Assembly (NCBI RefSeq): GCF_004799515.1
Contig: NZ_SSMX01000004.1
Span: forward strand, 62,001 to 126,000
Length of the DNA: 64,000 nucleotides
Direction of reading: 5' to 3'
DNA from: Phenylobacterium sp.
GTDB lineage: Bacteria; Pseudomonadota; Alphaproteobacteria; Caulobacterales; Caulobacteraceae
In this document: positions 1 to 7,424 of the stretch, one piece after another
Layout: the number at the start of each line of letters is the position of its first letter
How positions within the stretch are numbered: position 1 is the first letter of the stretch
Notes under the pieces: model-generated
Told to the model about the DNA's origin: nothing
What the model saw: the letters and a program-made list of their open reading frames with translations, nothing else
Database searches by the model: none
Program-made: the position numbers and the translations under genes

Positions 1-248
1 TGCGCCATTGCCGGACCGTGGAGATCATGGCCGACGCCGCCCACGCCATCTTCGAGAAGCCCGCCCGCGAGTTCAGCGGCAACTTCCTGATTGATGACAG
101 CTTCCTCTACGGCGAGGGCGTTCGAGATTTCGATCGGTACCGGGTCGATCCCACCGCGACCCTGATGCCGGACTTCTTCGTGCCGGAAGACAGTAAGCCG
201 CCGCCGGGCGTGGTGATCGGCGAAGGGAGCCTCAGTCCGCATGAGTGA
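1..248 (+). CDS. SDR family oxidoreductase, C-terminal end only (5' partial)
   Basis: Only the last 81 codons lie in the window; the frame is set by the codon starting at base 3, and the gene begins upstream. The visible part resembles the C-terminal tail of HSDL2/citronellal-dehydrogenase-like short-chain dehydrogenases: an EIMADAAHAIF helix, then NFLIDDSFL, a GV-x-DFDRYRVDP segment and a final PDFFV. In that family this tail follows the Rossmann core, which is not visible here, so cofactor and catalytic residues cannot be judged. The stop TGA (246-248) overlaps the ATG of the next gene at 241, so the two are probably co-transcribed and translationally coupled. Substrate unknown. Confidence 0.75.
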   Translation, partial: RHCRTVEIMADAAHAIFEKPAREFSGNFLIDDSFLYGEGVRDFDRYRVDPTATLMPDFFVPEDSKPPPGVVIGEGSLSPHE

Positions 249-738
249 AACCATTTCCACCCGCGTCCAGGTGCGCGTCGCCACCCTGGCCGACGTCTCG
301 CTGATCCTGGAGTTCATCAAGGCCCTGGCCGAGTACGAACGCCTTGGCCACGACGTGGAAGCCACCGAGGCCGACATCCGCCGCGACCTGTTCGGCGAGA
401 ACCCACGCTGCTTCTGCGACATCGTCGAGGCCGACCACCAGCCGGTGGGCTTCGCGCTGTGGTTCTATAACTACTCCACCTTCCGCGGCCGGGCCGGGAT
501 CTATCTGGAGGACCTGTTCGTGAAGCCGGAAGCCCGCGGCCTGGGCGCCGGCAAGGCCCTGCTGCGCCGCCTGGCCCAGCGCTGCGTCGACGCCGACCTC
601 GGCCGGCTGGAATGGTCGGTGCTCAACTGGAACACGCCGGCCATCGAGTTCTACGACAGCCTCGACGCCGCGGCGATGGAGGAGTGGACCGTCCGCCGGC
701 TCTACGGCGAGGCCCTGCTGAGGCTGGCGGCCTCGTAG
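241..738 (+). CDS. GNAT family N-acetyltransferase
   Basis: A 165-residue single-domain acetyltransferase that should transfer acetyl from acetyl-CoA to an amine. The core GNAT motif is clear: beta-4 LEDLFV at residues 89-94 followed by the pyrophosphate-binding loop RGLGAGKALL at 99-108, and the C-terminal NTPAIEFYDSLDA (131-143) usual for this fold. The acidic N-terminal helix and overall pattern resemble spermidine/diamine acetyltransferases, so a polyamine or other small-amine substrate is possible but not shown. The ATG lies inside the end of the preceding SDR gene (8-nt overlap), which argues for translational coupling. No strong Shine-Dalgarno is needed in that arrangement. Confidence 0.85.
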   Translation: MSETISTRVQVRVATLADVSLILEFIKALAEYERLGHDVEATEADIRRDLFGENPRCFCDIVEADHQPVGFALWFYNYSTFRGRAGIYLEDLFVKPEARGLGAGKALLRRLAQRCVDADLGRLEWSVLNWNTPAIEFYDSLDAAAMEEWTVRRLYGEALLRLAAS

Positions 739-757
739 GCGCCGCCGTTGTGAATGG

Positions 758-1138
758 CTAAGCCTCGGCGATCATGGCGATCGAGACCTTCAGGCCGGGG
801 ATGCGCACCGGCAGCTTCGCCCCTTGGCGCGCCGGCGGGTCGGAGGGAAACCACCTCAGCCACTCCGCATTCACCGCTGCGAAATCCTCCTCGTCGGCGA
901 GGATGACGGTGGCGCTCACCGCCTTGTCGAGACTGGAGCCCGCCGCCTCCAGGATCGCCTGGATGTTGCGCAGGCACTGGGCCGTCTGGGCGCCCGCGTC
1001 GCCTTCGACCAATTCGCCGGTGGCTGGATCGGCCGGCGCCGTTCCTGACACGAACACCAGGCCGGCGGCCTTTACGGCCTGGCTGTAGGTGGGCGGCGGC
1101 TTGGCGGCCTTGAGCGTGTAGACGATGTCGCGCGGCAT
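758..1138 (-). CDS. RidA/YjgF family protein with an altered C-terminal active-site Glu
   Basis: A 126-residue RidA-fold protein; the family deaminates reactive enamine/imine intermediates in the cytosol as a trimer. VFVSGTAPADPATGEL (28-43) is the typical beta-sheet region and ARQGAKLPVRIPGL holds the Arg (104) that binds the substrate carboxylate. The family normally has Glu in the last strand (EIEAIA-like); here that strand reads KVSIAMIA, so the Glu is missing. This may be a non-RidA subgroup with another role. The start is placed at the ATG complementary to 1136-1138, because the longer open frame adds a 36-residue extension unlike the family. It is convergent with the GNAT gene. Confidence 0.8.
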   Translation of the reverse strand: MPRDIVYTLKAAKPPPTYSQAVKAAGLVFVSGTAPADPATGELVEGDAGAQTAQCLRNIQAILEAAGSSLDKAVSATVILADEEDFAAVNAEWLRWFPSDPPARQGAKLPVRIPGLKVSIAMIAEA

Positions 1139-1245
1139 GGTCGCTTCCCTCGCTGCGAAGCGATTACGCGGCTCTGGCGCCTGACCGTCAAGCAAGGGCG
1201 CGAGGCCGCCAGCATCGGCGGTTGACATCCAGCGCCGCCCGCCCA

Positions 1246-1269
1246 ATAGTTCACCACATGGTGAACTAT
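1246..1269. promoter_or_regulatory. 24-bp palindromic operator spanning the ArsR start codon
   Basis: The arms ATAGTTCACC (1246-1255) and GGTGAACTAT (1260-1269) are perfect inverted repeats around a 4-nt spacer that contains the first two bases of the ArsR ATG (1258-1260). SdpR-like ArsR regulators paired with SRPBCC genes often have such a site at the start codon, so autorepression is likely. Regulator identity is inferred from position. Confidence 0.7.
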
Positions 1270-1653
1270 GAAACGCCCAACCTCGACCGCGTCTTCGCCG
1301 CCCTCGTCGACCCGACGCGCCGTGCGATCCTGGCGCGGCTGGAGCAGGCCGAGAGCCTGTCGATCAGCGCGCTCGCCGAGCCGTTCGCGATCAAGCTGCC
1401 GGCGGTGATGAAGCACCTGGACGTGCTGGGCGACGCCGGCCTGATCACCCGCGCCAAACACGGCCGCACGGTGGACGTGCGCCTCTCGCCCGCGCCGCTG
1501 CGCGAGGCGATGGCCTGGCTGGAGCGCTATGAGCGGTTCTGGTCGCCGGCCCTCGACCGCATGGCCGCCTACGCCGAGGCCAGAGAAGCCGAGGCCAGAC
1601 AGGCCGAAGCTCAGCACGCCGAGGCGCGCGACGCCGAAAGCGGGGACCAATGA
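1258..1653 (+). CDS. ArsR/SdpR-family winged-helix transcriptional regulator
   Basis: 131 residues. The N-terminal winged helix is typical of the SdpR-like ArsR group: LDRVFAALVDPTRRAIL (9-25), then a recognition-helix region LPAVMKHLDVLGDAGLI (48-64) and a wing at RAKHGRTVDVRL. No metal-binding Cys pair is seen, as expected for this group. The ATG at 1258 was chosen because the protein then begins MVNYETP, the usual family start; an in-frame TTG at 1222 would add an atypical leader. The last 25 residues are an Ala/Glu/Arg repeat tail absent from most relatives. It overlaps the SRPBCC gene by 4 nt (ATGA), the classic ArsR-AHSA1 pair, and probably controls itself through the palindrome at 1246-1269. 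Confidence 0.88.
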   Translation: MVNYETPNLDRVFAALVDPTRRAILARLEQAESLSISALAEPFAIKLPAVMKHLDVLGDAGLITRAKHGRTVDVRLSPAPLREAMAWLERYERFWSPALDRMAAYAEAREAEARQAEAQHAEARDAESGDQ

Positions 1654-2099
1654 CCAGCCTGACCCTCGTGCGCCGGATCGCGGCGCGGCCCGCCATCGTC
1701 TTCGACGCGGTCTCCACCGCCGAAGGGATCGCCGCCTGGTGGGGCCCGGAAGGCTCGTCGATGATCGCCGCGGAGTCCGACGCCCGCGTGGGCGGCGCCT
1801 ACCGCGTGCGCTTCCGCAACGACGACGGGCAGGAGCACGAGGCCAGCGGCGAATACCTAGAAGTGGCGCCGCCGGAACGCCTGGTGATGAGCTGGCGCTG
1901 GACCCACGGCGGCGAACCCGACGAGCTCGGCCGGACCTCGCGCGTCGAGATCGATCTTCGCCCCGTCGCGGGCGGAACCGAGCTCACCTTCACCCACGCC
2001 GACCTCTGCAACGCCGCCTCCCAGGCGAGCCACGAATGGGGCTGGGGCGGCGCCCTGGACAAGCTCGTCCAGCGCTTCGCCGACGCGCCCGAAAGCTGA
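1650..2099 (+). CDS. SRPBCC (AHSA1-like) domain protein
   Basis: 149 residues filled by one START/Bet-v1-like helix-grip domain: the N-terminal RRIAARPAIVFDAVS strand-helix, the WWGPEG signature (30-35), the ER-LVMSW strand and the C-terminal helix WGGALDKLVQRF. Such proteins bind a hydrophobic ligand in a cavity; their ligands are mostly unknown. It is translated from an ATG overlapping the ArsR stop (ATGA), so both genes form one unit, and ligand binding may feed back on the regulator's target process. No signal peptide or membrane segment. Confidence 0.85.
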   Translation: MTSLTLVRRIAARPAIVFDAVSTAEGIAAWWGPEGSSMIAAESDARVGGAYRVRFRNDDGQEHEASGEYLEVAPPERLVMSWRWTHGGEPDELGRTSRVEIDLRPVAGGTELTFTHADLCNAASQASHEWGWGGALDKLVQRFADAPES

Positions 2100-2116
2100 G
2101 AAGGGACCTACAGACG

Positions 2117-2839
2117 ATGCCGGACTTCCTGACGACCAAGCCGCCGCGGCGGGCCCTGGCGGGACTTGGCCTCGCCGCGCTGACCCTGGCGGCCGGCGCG
2201 GCCTGGGCCCAGACGACGACGGCCGCCGCGCCCTATCCGGAACGGGCGCCACTCGCGCAGTACCGCATGGCCCCGGCCGACGAGATCGCGCTGGCCCGCA
2301 GCGCCGCCCCGCCAGCGATCGCCAGCCACGCCGAGGTGATGATCCTGGGGGACCGGGGCTATGAAACCGCCGTGAAGGGCGACAACGGCTTCGTCTGCCT
2401 GGTGGAGCGGGCCTGGGCCAGCGGCTTCGCCGATCCGGGGTTCTGGAACCCGAAGATGCGCGGCCCGATCTGCTACAACGCCGCCGCGGCGCGCACTGTG
2501 CTGCCCACCGATTTCCTGCGCACGGGATGGGTGCTGGCCGGCGTGTCCCGCACGGAGATGGCCGAGCGCACCAAGGCCGCCGTCGCCGCCCATAAGATCG
2601 CCGCCCCGGAGCCCGGCGCCATGAGCTACATGCTGTCCAAGCAGGGCTACCTGAACGACCGCGCCGGCCACTGGCATCCGCACCTGATGTTCTTCCTGCC
2701 CCGGATGGCCACGGCGCAGTGGGGCGTCGACCAGGCCGGCGACGTGGTTTCCGGCGACGACAGCAGCCTGGAGCCGCTCACCGTCTTCTACGTCCCGGTG
2801 CCCAAGTGGTCCGACGGCACGCCGGCGATGGAGATGTAA
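2117..2839 (+). CDS. secreted protein of unknown function
   Basis: 240 residues starting at the ATG at 2117, 17 nt after the SRPBCC stop, so probably the third gene of the ArsR unit. The N-terminus has a twin-arginine (PPRRALAG) and a hydrophobic stretch ending AAWAQ, which reads as a Tat or Sec signal peptide cleaved around residue 32. The mature part has EVMILGDRGYETAVKGDNGFVCLV near its start, a short GPICYNAAAARTVLPTDF motif, and HWHPHLMFFLPR towards the end. I do not recognise an enzyme family. The export signal and constant domain layout suggest a periplasmic conserved protein. Function unknown. Confidence 0.7.
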   Translation: MPDFLTTKPPRRALAGLGLAALTLAAGAAWAQTTTAAAPYPERAPLAQYRMAPADEIALARSAAPPAIASHAEVMILGDRGYETAVKGDNGFVCLVERAWASGFADPGFWNPKMRGPICYNAAAARTVLPTDFLRTGWVLAGVSRTEMAERTKAAVAAHKIAAPEPGAMSYMLSKQGYLNDRAGHWHPHLMFFLPRMATAQWGVDQAGDVVSGDDSSLEPLTVFYVPVPKWSDGTPAMEM

Positions 2840-2842
2840 CTG

Positions 2843-2874
2843 AGGAACCTCACCCGCGAGCGGGGGAGGTTCCT
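2843..2874. terminator. bidirectional hairpin between convergent genes
   Basis: AGGAACCTCACCCGC and GCGGGGGAGGTTCCT form a 15-bp stem with one mismatch. It sits in the 39-nt gap between the secreted protein (+) and the SDR (-) and could end both transcripts. It belongs to the CTC/GAG-rich hairpin type seen elsewhere in the window. Confidence 0.6.
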
Positions 2875-2878
2875 TGGT

Positions 2879-3814
2879 CTACGCCGGCTGCTTCGCCGGT
2901 TGTTGCGAGCCCGCCATGGGTGCGCGGTTCAGGTCGAAGAACTTCGGGGCCATCTTCGGCACGGCTTCCGACAGGATCGTCGCCACCGTCCAGCTTTCGC
3001 CCTCCGGCTTGGTGCAGGTCTCGATCGGCCGGGGCTGCGAGTAGAGGATGATGTTCTCGCCCGACGAGCCGAAAATCTGGCCGGAGACGCTGGCCGCGGC
3101 GGGGCTGACCATGGCCACCGAGAAGCGGGCCGGCTGGTCGGCGCGGATCTTCTCGGCCATCACCGCGCGCCGCGCCGCCGCCGCCTCGTCCTTGATCGGC
3201 ACGGACTGGGTCATCCGCGTCCAGGCCACCGGCGCCAGGCAGTTGGAGCGCACGTTGTTGCGCGCGCCTTCCATGGCGATGATCCGCGAGAGGCCGGCGA
3301 TGCCCATCTTGGCCGCGCCGTAGTTGGCCTGGCCGATGTTGCCGAACAGGCCGCTGGTCGAGGTGAAGAACATGTAGGCGCCGTCGTTCTGCTCGCGGAA
3401 CAGCTCGATGGTGGCGCGCGCCACGTTGAAGCTGCCGCGCATGTGCACGTCGATGACCCGGTCCCAGTCGTCCTCGCTCATCTTGTGGAACATCACGTCG
3501 CGCAGGATGCCGGCCGGATTGATCACCGCATGCAGGCCGCCGAAGGTGTCGCGCGCCTGCTCGACCATGCCCTGCACGGCCTTCAGGCTGGTGACGCTCT
3601 CGGAGTTGGAGACCGCCTCGCCGCCCGCGGCGCGGATCTCGGCGGCGACCGTCTCGGCCGGGCCCGCGGAGCCTTCGTCGTCACCCTTGAGGCCGGCGCC
3701 CAGGTCGTTGACCACCACCTTCGCGCCCTCCTGGGCCGCGATCAGGGCGCAGTCGCGTCCGATGCCGTTGCCGCCGCCTGTAACCAGGACAACTTTTCCA
3801 TCCAATGCGCCCAT
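2879..3814 (-). CDS. SDR family NAD(P)-dependent dehydrogenase, MFE-2-like
   Basis: 311 residues. The N-terminal Rossmann motif is TGGGNGIG, followed by VVVNDLGAGLKGDDEGS, the loop typical of HSD17B4/MFE-2 (R)-3-hydroxyacyl-CoA dehydrogenases. The catalytic Tyr/Lys are present in YGAAKMG, preceded by the STS of FTSTSGLFGN. The usual NNAG motif reads NPAGIL, an uncommon substitution at a structural position. The roughly 60-residue C-terminal tail (from ENIILYSQPRP) is longer than a minimal SDR and matches acyl-CoA-type relatives. It lies 33 nt downstream of the MFS gene on the same strand, so it may act on the compound that transporter moves. Role in lipid or aromatic acyl-CoA breakdown is an inference. 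Confidence 0.85.
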   Translation of the reverse strand: MGALDGKVVLVTGGGNGIGRDCALIAAQEGAKVVVNDLGAGLKGDDEGSAGPAETVAAEIRAAGGEAVSNSESVTSLKAVQGMVEQARDTFGGLHAVINPAGILRDVMFHKMSEDDWDRVIDVHMRGSFNVARATIELFREQNDGAYMFFTSTSGLFGNIGQANYGAAKMGIAGLSRIIAMEGARNNVRSNCLAPVAWTRMTQSVPIKDEAAAARRAVMAEKIRADQPARFSVAMVSPAAASVSGQIFGSSGENIILYSQPRPIETCTKPEGESWTVATILSEAVPKMAPKFFDLNRAPMAGSQQPAKQPA

Positions 3815-3847
3815 GACGTATCTCCCTTATTTTCAATGGGCCGACAG

Positions 3848-5101
3848 TTATTCGAGGCGGTCGGCCTTGCGCAAGGCGGGAAACAGCGCCGCCCAGAGGC
3901 CGGTGACGGCCAGGGCGCCGACCCCGCCGAACAGGGCCGCGCCGATGGGCCCCAGGAACCGCGCCACCACCCCGCTCTCGAACTCGCCGAGCTCGTTGGA
4001 GGCGCCGATGAACACCGAGGAGACCGCCGCCACCCGCCCGCGCATCGGGTCGGGCGTCACCAGCTGCACCAGGGTCTGGCGGACGTAGACACTCAGCATG
4101 TCGGCGCCGCCCAGCACGGCCAGCGCCGCCACCGACAGCCACAGGACCTTGGAGAGGGCGAAGACGCAGGTGGCCGCCCCGAAGGTCGCCACGCCCGCGA
4201 ACATGAAGAGCCCGGCCTTCTTGCGGATCGGCCGCGCGGCCAGCAGCAGGGCCACCACCGTCGCCCCGATCGCCGGGCCGGAACGCAGCACGCCGAAGCC
4301 TTGCGCCCCGATGTGCAGGACGTCGCGGGCGAACACCGGCAGGAGCGCGGTCGCCCCGCCCAGCAGCACGGCGAAGAGGTCCAGGCTGATCGCCCCGAAG
4401 ACGATCTTCTGGTTCCAGACGTAGGCCAGGCCCTCCTTCACCAGCTGCCAGCGCGACCCCGGATTGACCACCGGCTGGCCGCTCTTGCGGATGATGACCG
4501 TGCAGAAGGCCGCGACGCCGTAGAGGACGAAGGTGGTGAAGTAGGCGTAGGCCGGCGACCGGGCCACCAGGAGGCCACCCGCCGCCGGGCCGATGATCGA
4601 GGCGGTCTGCCACGCCAACGAATTCCAGGCGATGGCGCGGGGCAGCAGCGGGCGTGGCACCAGCATGGGACCAAGCGCCGTGTTGGCCGGGTTGAAGAAG
4701 GCCCTCGCCGCCCCGAACAACGCGCCCACGATCAACAGCATCGGGACCGAGGCGCGGCCCTGCCAGGTTGCGACCGCCAGGGTCAGCACCGTGGCGATCT
4801 CGCCGGCGTAGCAGAACAGGAGGACCTTCTTGCGGTCGTAGCGGTCGGCGGTCTCGCCCGCCGGCAGGGTCAACAGGAAAACCGGGATGAAGGCCGAGAG
4901 CCCGATCATCCCCACGAGGAAGGCGCTTTCGGAGACCGAATGGGTCTGGCGGGCGATGGCGTACATCTGCCAGCCCATGGCCACGCTCTGGATCTGGGCG
5001 GCGAAGGCCCCGGTCCAGCGCGACACCCAGAAGGCCAGGTAGTCGCGCTCCTTCAGAAGCGCGCGGGCCGAGGGCACGGTGTCGGGCGAGGGCTCGGCCA
5101 T
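3848..5101 (-). CDS. MFS transporter, EntS-like
   Basis: 417 residues, with about 12 hydrophobic segments expected for the major facilitator fold in the inner membrane. The loop after TM2 carries AGETADRYDRKKVL, the MFS motif-A equivalent of the EntS/MFS_3 exporter subgroup, and VTPDPMRGRVAAVSSVFIGASNELGEFESG near TM10-11 is a long conserved piece of the same subgroup (residues about 350-380). These are proton-driven exporters of siderophores, drugs or metabolites. The substrate cannot be told. It precedes the SDR gene in the same direction and probably heads a two-gene operon. The upstream gap (5102-5364) shows no gene. Confidence 0.85.
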   Translation of the reverse strand: MAEPSPDTVPSARALLKERDYLAFWVSRWTGAFAAQIQSVAMGWQMYAIARQTHSVSESAFLVGMIGLSAFIPVFLLTLPAGETADRYDRKKVLLFCYAGEIATVLTLAVATWQGRASVPMLLIVGALFGAARAFFNPANTALGPMLVPRPLLPRAIAWNSLAWQTASIIGPAAGGLLVARSPAYAYFTTFVLYGVAAFCTVIIRKSGQPVVNPGSRWQLVKEGLAYVWNQKIVFGAISLDLFAVLLGGATALLPVFARDVLHIGAQGFGVLRSGPAIGATVVALLLAARPIRKKAGLFMFAGVATFGAATCVFALSKVLWLSVAALAVLGGADMLSVYVRQTLVQLVTPDPMRGRVAAVSSVFIGASNELGEFESGVVARFLGPIGAALFGGVGALAVTGLWAALFPALRKADRLE

Positions 5102-5364
5102 GCGGGCTTCCTGCCCAAACTCCCGCCCGCCCGCAACGCCGCAATGGACATGAGGCGCGCCGCTGTGACCGCCTCGGCGTTGACCTGGGGACGTTGAGGC
5201 CCTATTTGCGCCGGCCTCGACCCTGGGTGGGTCTCATTGAGCTGATCTCCGATGCGACGCTTTCGACGACCCCAGCGCCCGCAAGGCGCCCGTTGATCCG
5301 CCGCCGGACGCGCCGCCGCGCGTTCGGGCTTTCGCCGTCCCATCAGTCGAAGCCCTAACCCCCG
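5102..5364. other. intergenic region, no gene seen
   Basis: A 263-nt gap between divergent genes. It is GC-rich with no convincing ORF, tRNA or strong hairpin. Promoters for the MFS and GNAT genes should lie here, but I cannot place -35/-10 boxes with confidence. Confidence 0.4.
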
Positions 5365-5877
5365 ATGATCCTCCAAGCCTCCGCGCCGGCCCCGGCGCTC
5401 GCCCTGCAGCCTGAACGGCCGGAAGACCGGCCCCTGGTCGACGCCCTTATCGCGCGCGCCTTCGGCCCCGGCCGTTACGCCAAGTCCTCCGAGCGGGTGC
5501 GCGAGTTCGCCGCCTTCGCCCCGGAGCTGTCGGTCTGCGCCTGGAGCGGCACGCGGCTCCTCGGCTGCGCGCGGATGTGGCGGGTGCGGGTGGGCGAGAC
5601 CCCGGTCACCTTCCTCGGCCCCTTCGCCGTGGAGCAGGGCGAGCGCAACGCCGGCTTCGGCGCGCGCCTGGTCGCCCGGGCCAGCGAGGCCGCCGCCGCG
5701 GCGGGCGAGACCCACGTGGTGCTGGTGGGCGACGAGGCCTACTTCAGCCGGGTCGGCTTCTCCCGCGCCGCCGGCAGCGCGGTGACCCTGCCGGGCCCGG
5801 TGGATCCCCGGCGCGTGCTGGTCCGCGCGCTGACCCCCGGCGCCGTCGCGCTCGCAGGCCCGATCCGCCCGCTCTGA
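5365..5877 (+). CDS. GNAT family N-acetyltransferase, YhbS-like
   Basis: 170 residues. The order of elements matches the YhbS-type GNATs: N-terminal RPEDRPLVDALIARAF, a central strand TFLGPFAVEQGERNAGFGARLV holding the acetyl-CoA loop, and late strands with HVVLVGDEAYFSRVGFSRA, the typical DxxYFxRxGF signature. Acceptor substrate unknown. It starts at ATG 5365; an out-of-frame ATG would break the domain. The next gene starts 41 nt after its stop in the same direction. Confidence 0.82.
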   Translation: MILQASAPAPALALQPERPEDRPLVDALIARAFGPGRYAKSSERVREFAAFAPELSVCAWSGTRLLGCARMWRVRVGETPVTFLGPFAVEQGERNAGFGARLVARASEAAAAAGETHVVLVGDEAYFSRVGFSRAAGSAVTLPGPVDPRRVLVRALTPGAVALAGPIRPL

Positions 5878-5918
5878 GTTCGCTTGAGGCGGCCGGCGGG
5901 CGCGCCTACCTTCCTGGC

Positions 5919-6491
5919 ATGGCGGATCAGCCGAAGACGGCCGGGCTCGAAGGCGTGATCGCGGCGGCGAAGCAGGCGCCGGGCCGTGGCCTGCCGCCCG
6001 TCCACCTTTGGAACCCGCCCCACTGCGGCGAGATCGACATCGTTATCCGCAAGGACGGCGTCTGGTTCCACGAGGGCACGCCCATCGGCCGCGAGGCCCT
6101 GGTGCGGCTGTTCTCCACCGTCCTGCGCAAGGACCCAGACGGCATCCATCTGATCACCCCCGTCGAGAAGATGAAGATCACGGTGGAGGACGCCCCCTTC
6201 ATCGCCGTCCGCGTCGACCGGGTGGGCGAGGCCCTGCGCTTCCTGACCAATGTCGGCGACGCGGTGGAAGCCGGCCCGGACAACGCCATCCGCGTGGAGA
6301 TGGGCGAGGGCGGCGAGCCCCGGCCCTATCTGCACGTCCGCCGCGGCCTCGAAGCCCTGATCGCCCGGCCGGTGTTCTACGAGCTGGTGGAGTTGGCCGA
6401 GGAGCGCGAGACGCCAGACGGCCCGACCCTGGGCGTCGCCTCCAACGGCGCCTGGTATCCGGTGGGACCGGCCCGGGCGCACCGGTTGTGA
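5919..6491 (+). CDS. DUF1285 domain protein
   Basis: 190 residues. It carries the hallmarks of DUF1285: PPVHLWNPPHCGEIDIVIRK near the N-terminus (the family's P..W.P..CG.id..I), DGVWFHEGTPIGR, LVRLFSTVLRKD and the YLITPVEK-like stretch HLITPVEKMKI. The family's role is unproven; structures suggest a ligand- or nucleotide-binding fold. The ATG at 5919 was chosen because it starts just before the conserved domain. Its TGA overlaps the GTG start of the NUDIX gene by 3 nt, so it heads a run of five tightly packed + strand genes. Confidence 0.82.
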   Translation: MADQPKTAGLEGVIAAAKQAPGRGLPPVHLWNPPHCGEIDIVIRKDGVWFHEGTPIGREALVRLFSTVLRKDPDGIHLITPVEKMKITVEDAPFIAVRVDRVGEALRFLTNVGDAVEAGPDNAIRVEMGEGGEPRPYLHVRRGLEALIARPVFYELVELAEERETPDGPTLGVASNGAWYPVGPARAHRL

Positions 6492-7141
6492 GCTTGAAGG
6501 GCGGGCGCGGCGACCTGCGCGACTGGATCGCCCAGCGGCTGGACCCGCTGGAGGCGCACGATCCAGCCGGCCCGCGCGAGGTCCGCTCCGACTTCGACCT
6601 CTCCAAGGCCTATGGCCCCGACGAGGTCGACCTGCCGCTGACGCCCGCCGCCGTGCTGATCGGCCTGGTCGAGCGCGACGCAGGCCTGTCGGTGATCCTG
6701 ACCCGCCGCGCCGACACGCTTCGCCGTCACACCGGCCAGATCGCCCTGCCCGGCGGCCGGCGCGAGCCCGGCGAGACGCCCTGGCGCACGGCGCTGCGCG
6801 AAGCCCACGAGGAGATCGGCCTGGAGCCGGCGTTCGTCCAGCCGGTGGGCCTGTCGACGCCCTACCGCACCGGCACCGGCTTCCTGATCACGCCGGTGGT
6901 GGGCTTCGTCCGCCATGGCTTTGTGCTGGAGGCCAATCCTGAAGAGGTGGCGGAGATCTTCGAGACGCCCTTCGGCTTCCTGATGGACCCCGCTAACCTG
7001 GAGGAACACGAGCGCGCCCTGCCGAACGGCGAGCTGCGCCGCTTCTACGCCTACACCCACGAGGACCGGTTCATCTGGGGCGCCACGGCCGGCATGCTGC
7101 GGGCGCTCTACGACCGGCTCTATGGCGCCGCCGTTGCCTGA
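6488..7141 (+). CDS. NUDIX hydrolase, CoA pyrophosphatase type
   Basis: 217 residues. The Nudix box GGRREPGETPWRTALREAHEEIG has the complete G-x5-E-x7-REUxEExGU pattern in the middle of the protein, with metal-binding Glu in REAHEE. Upstream, ILTRRADTLRRHTGQIALPGG matches the extra UPF0035 motif (LLTxRxxxLxxHxGQxAxPGG) found in coenzyme A diphosphatases, so it likely cleaves CoA or acyl-CoA derivatives. Translation starts with GTG at 6488, overlapping the DUF1285 stop (GTGA). DUF6111 begins inside its 3' end. Confidence 0.88.
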   Translation: MSLKGGRGDLRDWIAQRLDPLEAHDPAGPREVRSDFDLSKAYGPDEVDLPLTPAAVLIGLVERDAGLSVILTRRADTLRRHTGQIALPGGRREPGETPWRTALREAHEEIGLEPAFVQPVGLSTPYRTGTGFLITPVVGFVRHGFVLEANPEEVAEIFETPFGFLMDPANLEEHERALPNGELRRFYAYTHEDRFIWGATAGMLRALYDRLYGAAVA

Positions 7142-7424
7142 GAGCGCGCTTGCCCGCCTGGCCCTGATGGCCGTCCCCTTCATCGTCTGGTTCGCCTGGC
7201 GGGCCTGGGCGAGGCATACGGGCCGCGAGATGGGGGCCACGCCCTGGCCCTGGCTGTTCGCCGCCGGCGCGGCCCTGGCCGGCCTGTCGCTGATCGCCGC
7301 CGCCGTCCTGCACCCCGACAACCGGCGCGAGACCTATGTCCCGGCCCAGGCCGCGCCGGACGGCTCGGTGCATGAGGGCTACTTCGCGCCGCACCCGGCT
7401 TCGCCTAAGACACCGCCGAGATGA
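7122..7424 (+). CDS. DUF6111 family small membrane protein
   Basis: 100 residues. Two hydrophobic segments (about 11-27, LALMAVPFIVWFAWRAW, and 44-62, PWPWLFAAGAALAGLSLI) flank a short basic loop. The C-terminal third is hydrophilic, ends PHPASPKTPPR, and contains an HPDNRRETYVPA stretch typical of DUF6111 proteins of alphaproteobacteria, which commonly sit between a CoA pyrophosphatase and the CCA enzyme as here. Function unknown. It overlaps the NUDIX gene by 20 nt and the CCA gene by 4 nt, so all three are one transcript. Confidence 0.78.
   Translation: MAPPLPESALARLALMAVPFIVWFAWRAWARHTGREMGATPWPWLFAAGAALAGLSLIAAAVLHPDNRRETYVPAQAAPDGSVHEGYFAPHPASPKTPPR

Noticed and set aside
2900..5197. 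A 765-codon open frame on the + strand
   Set aside because: It runs antisense to the SDR and MFS genes, which have full family motifs. Its Arg/His/Gly-rich product is typical of antisense frames in high-GC DNA.
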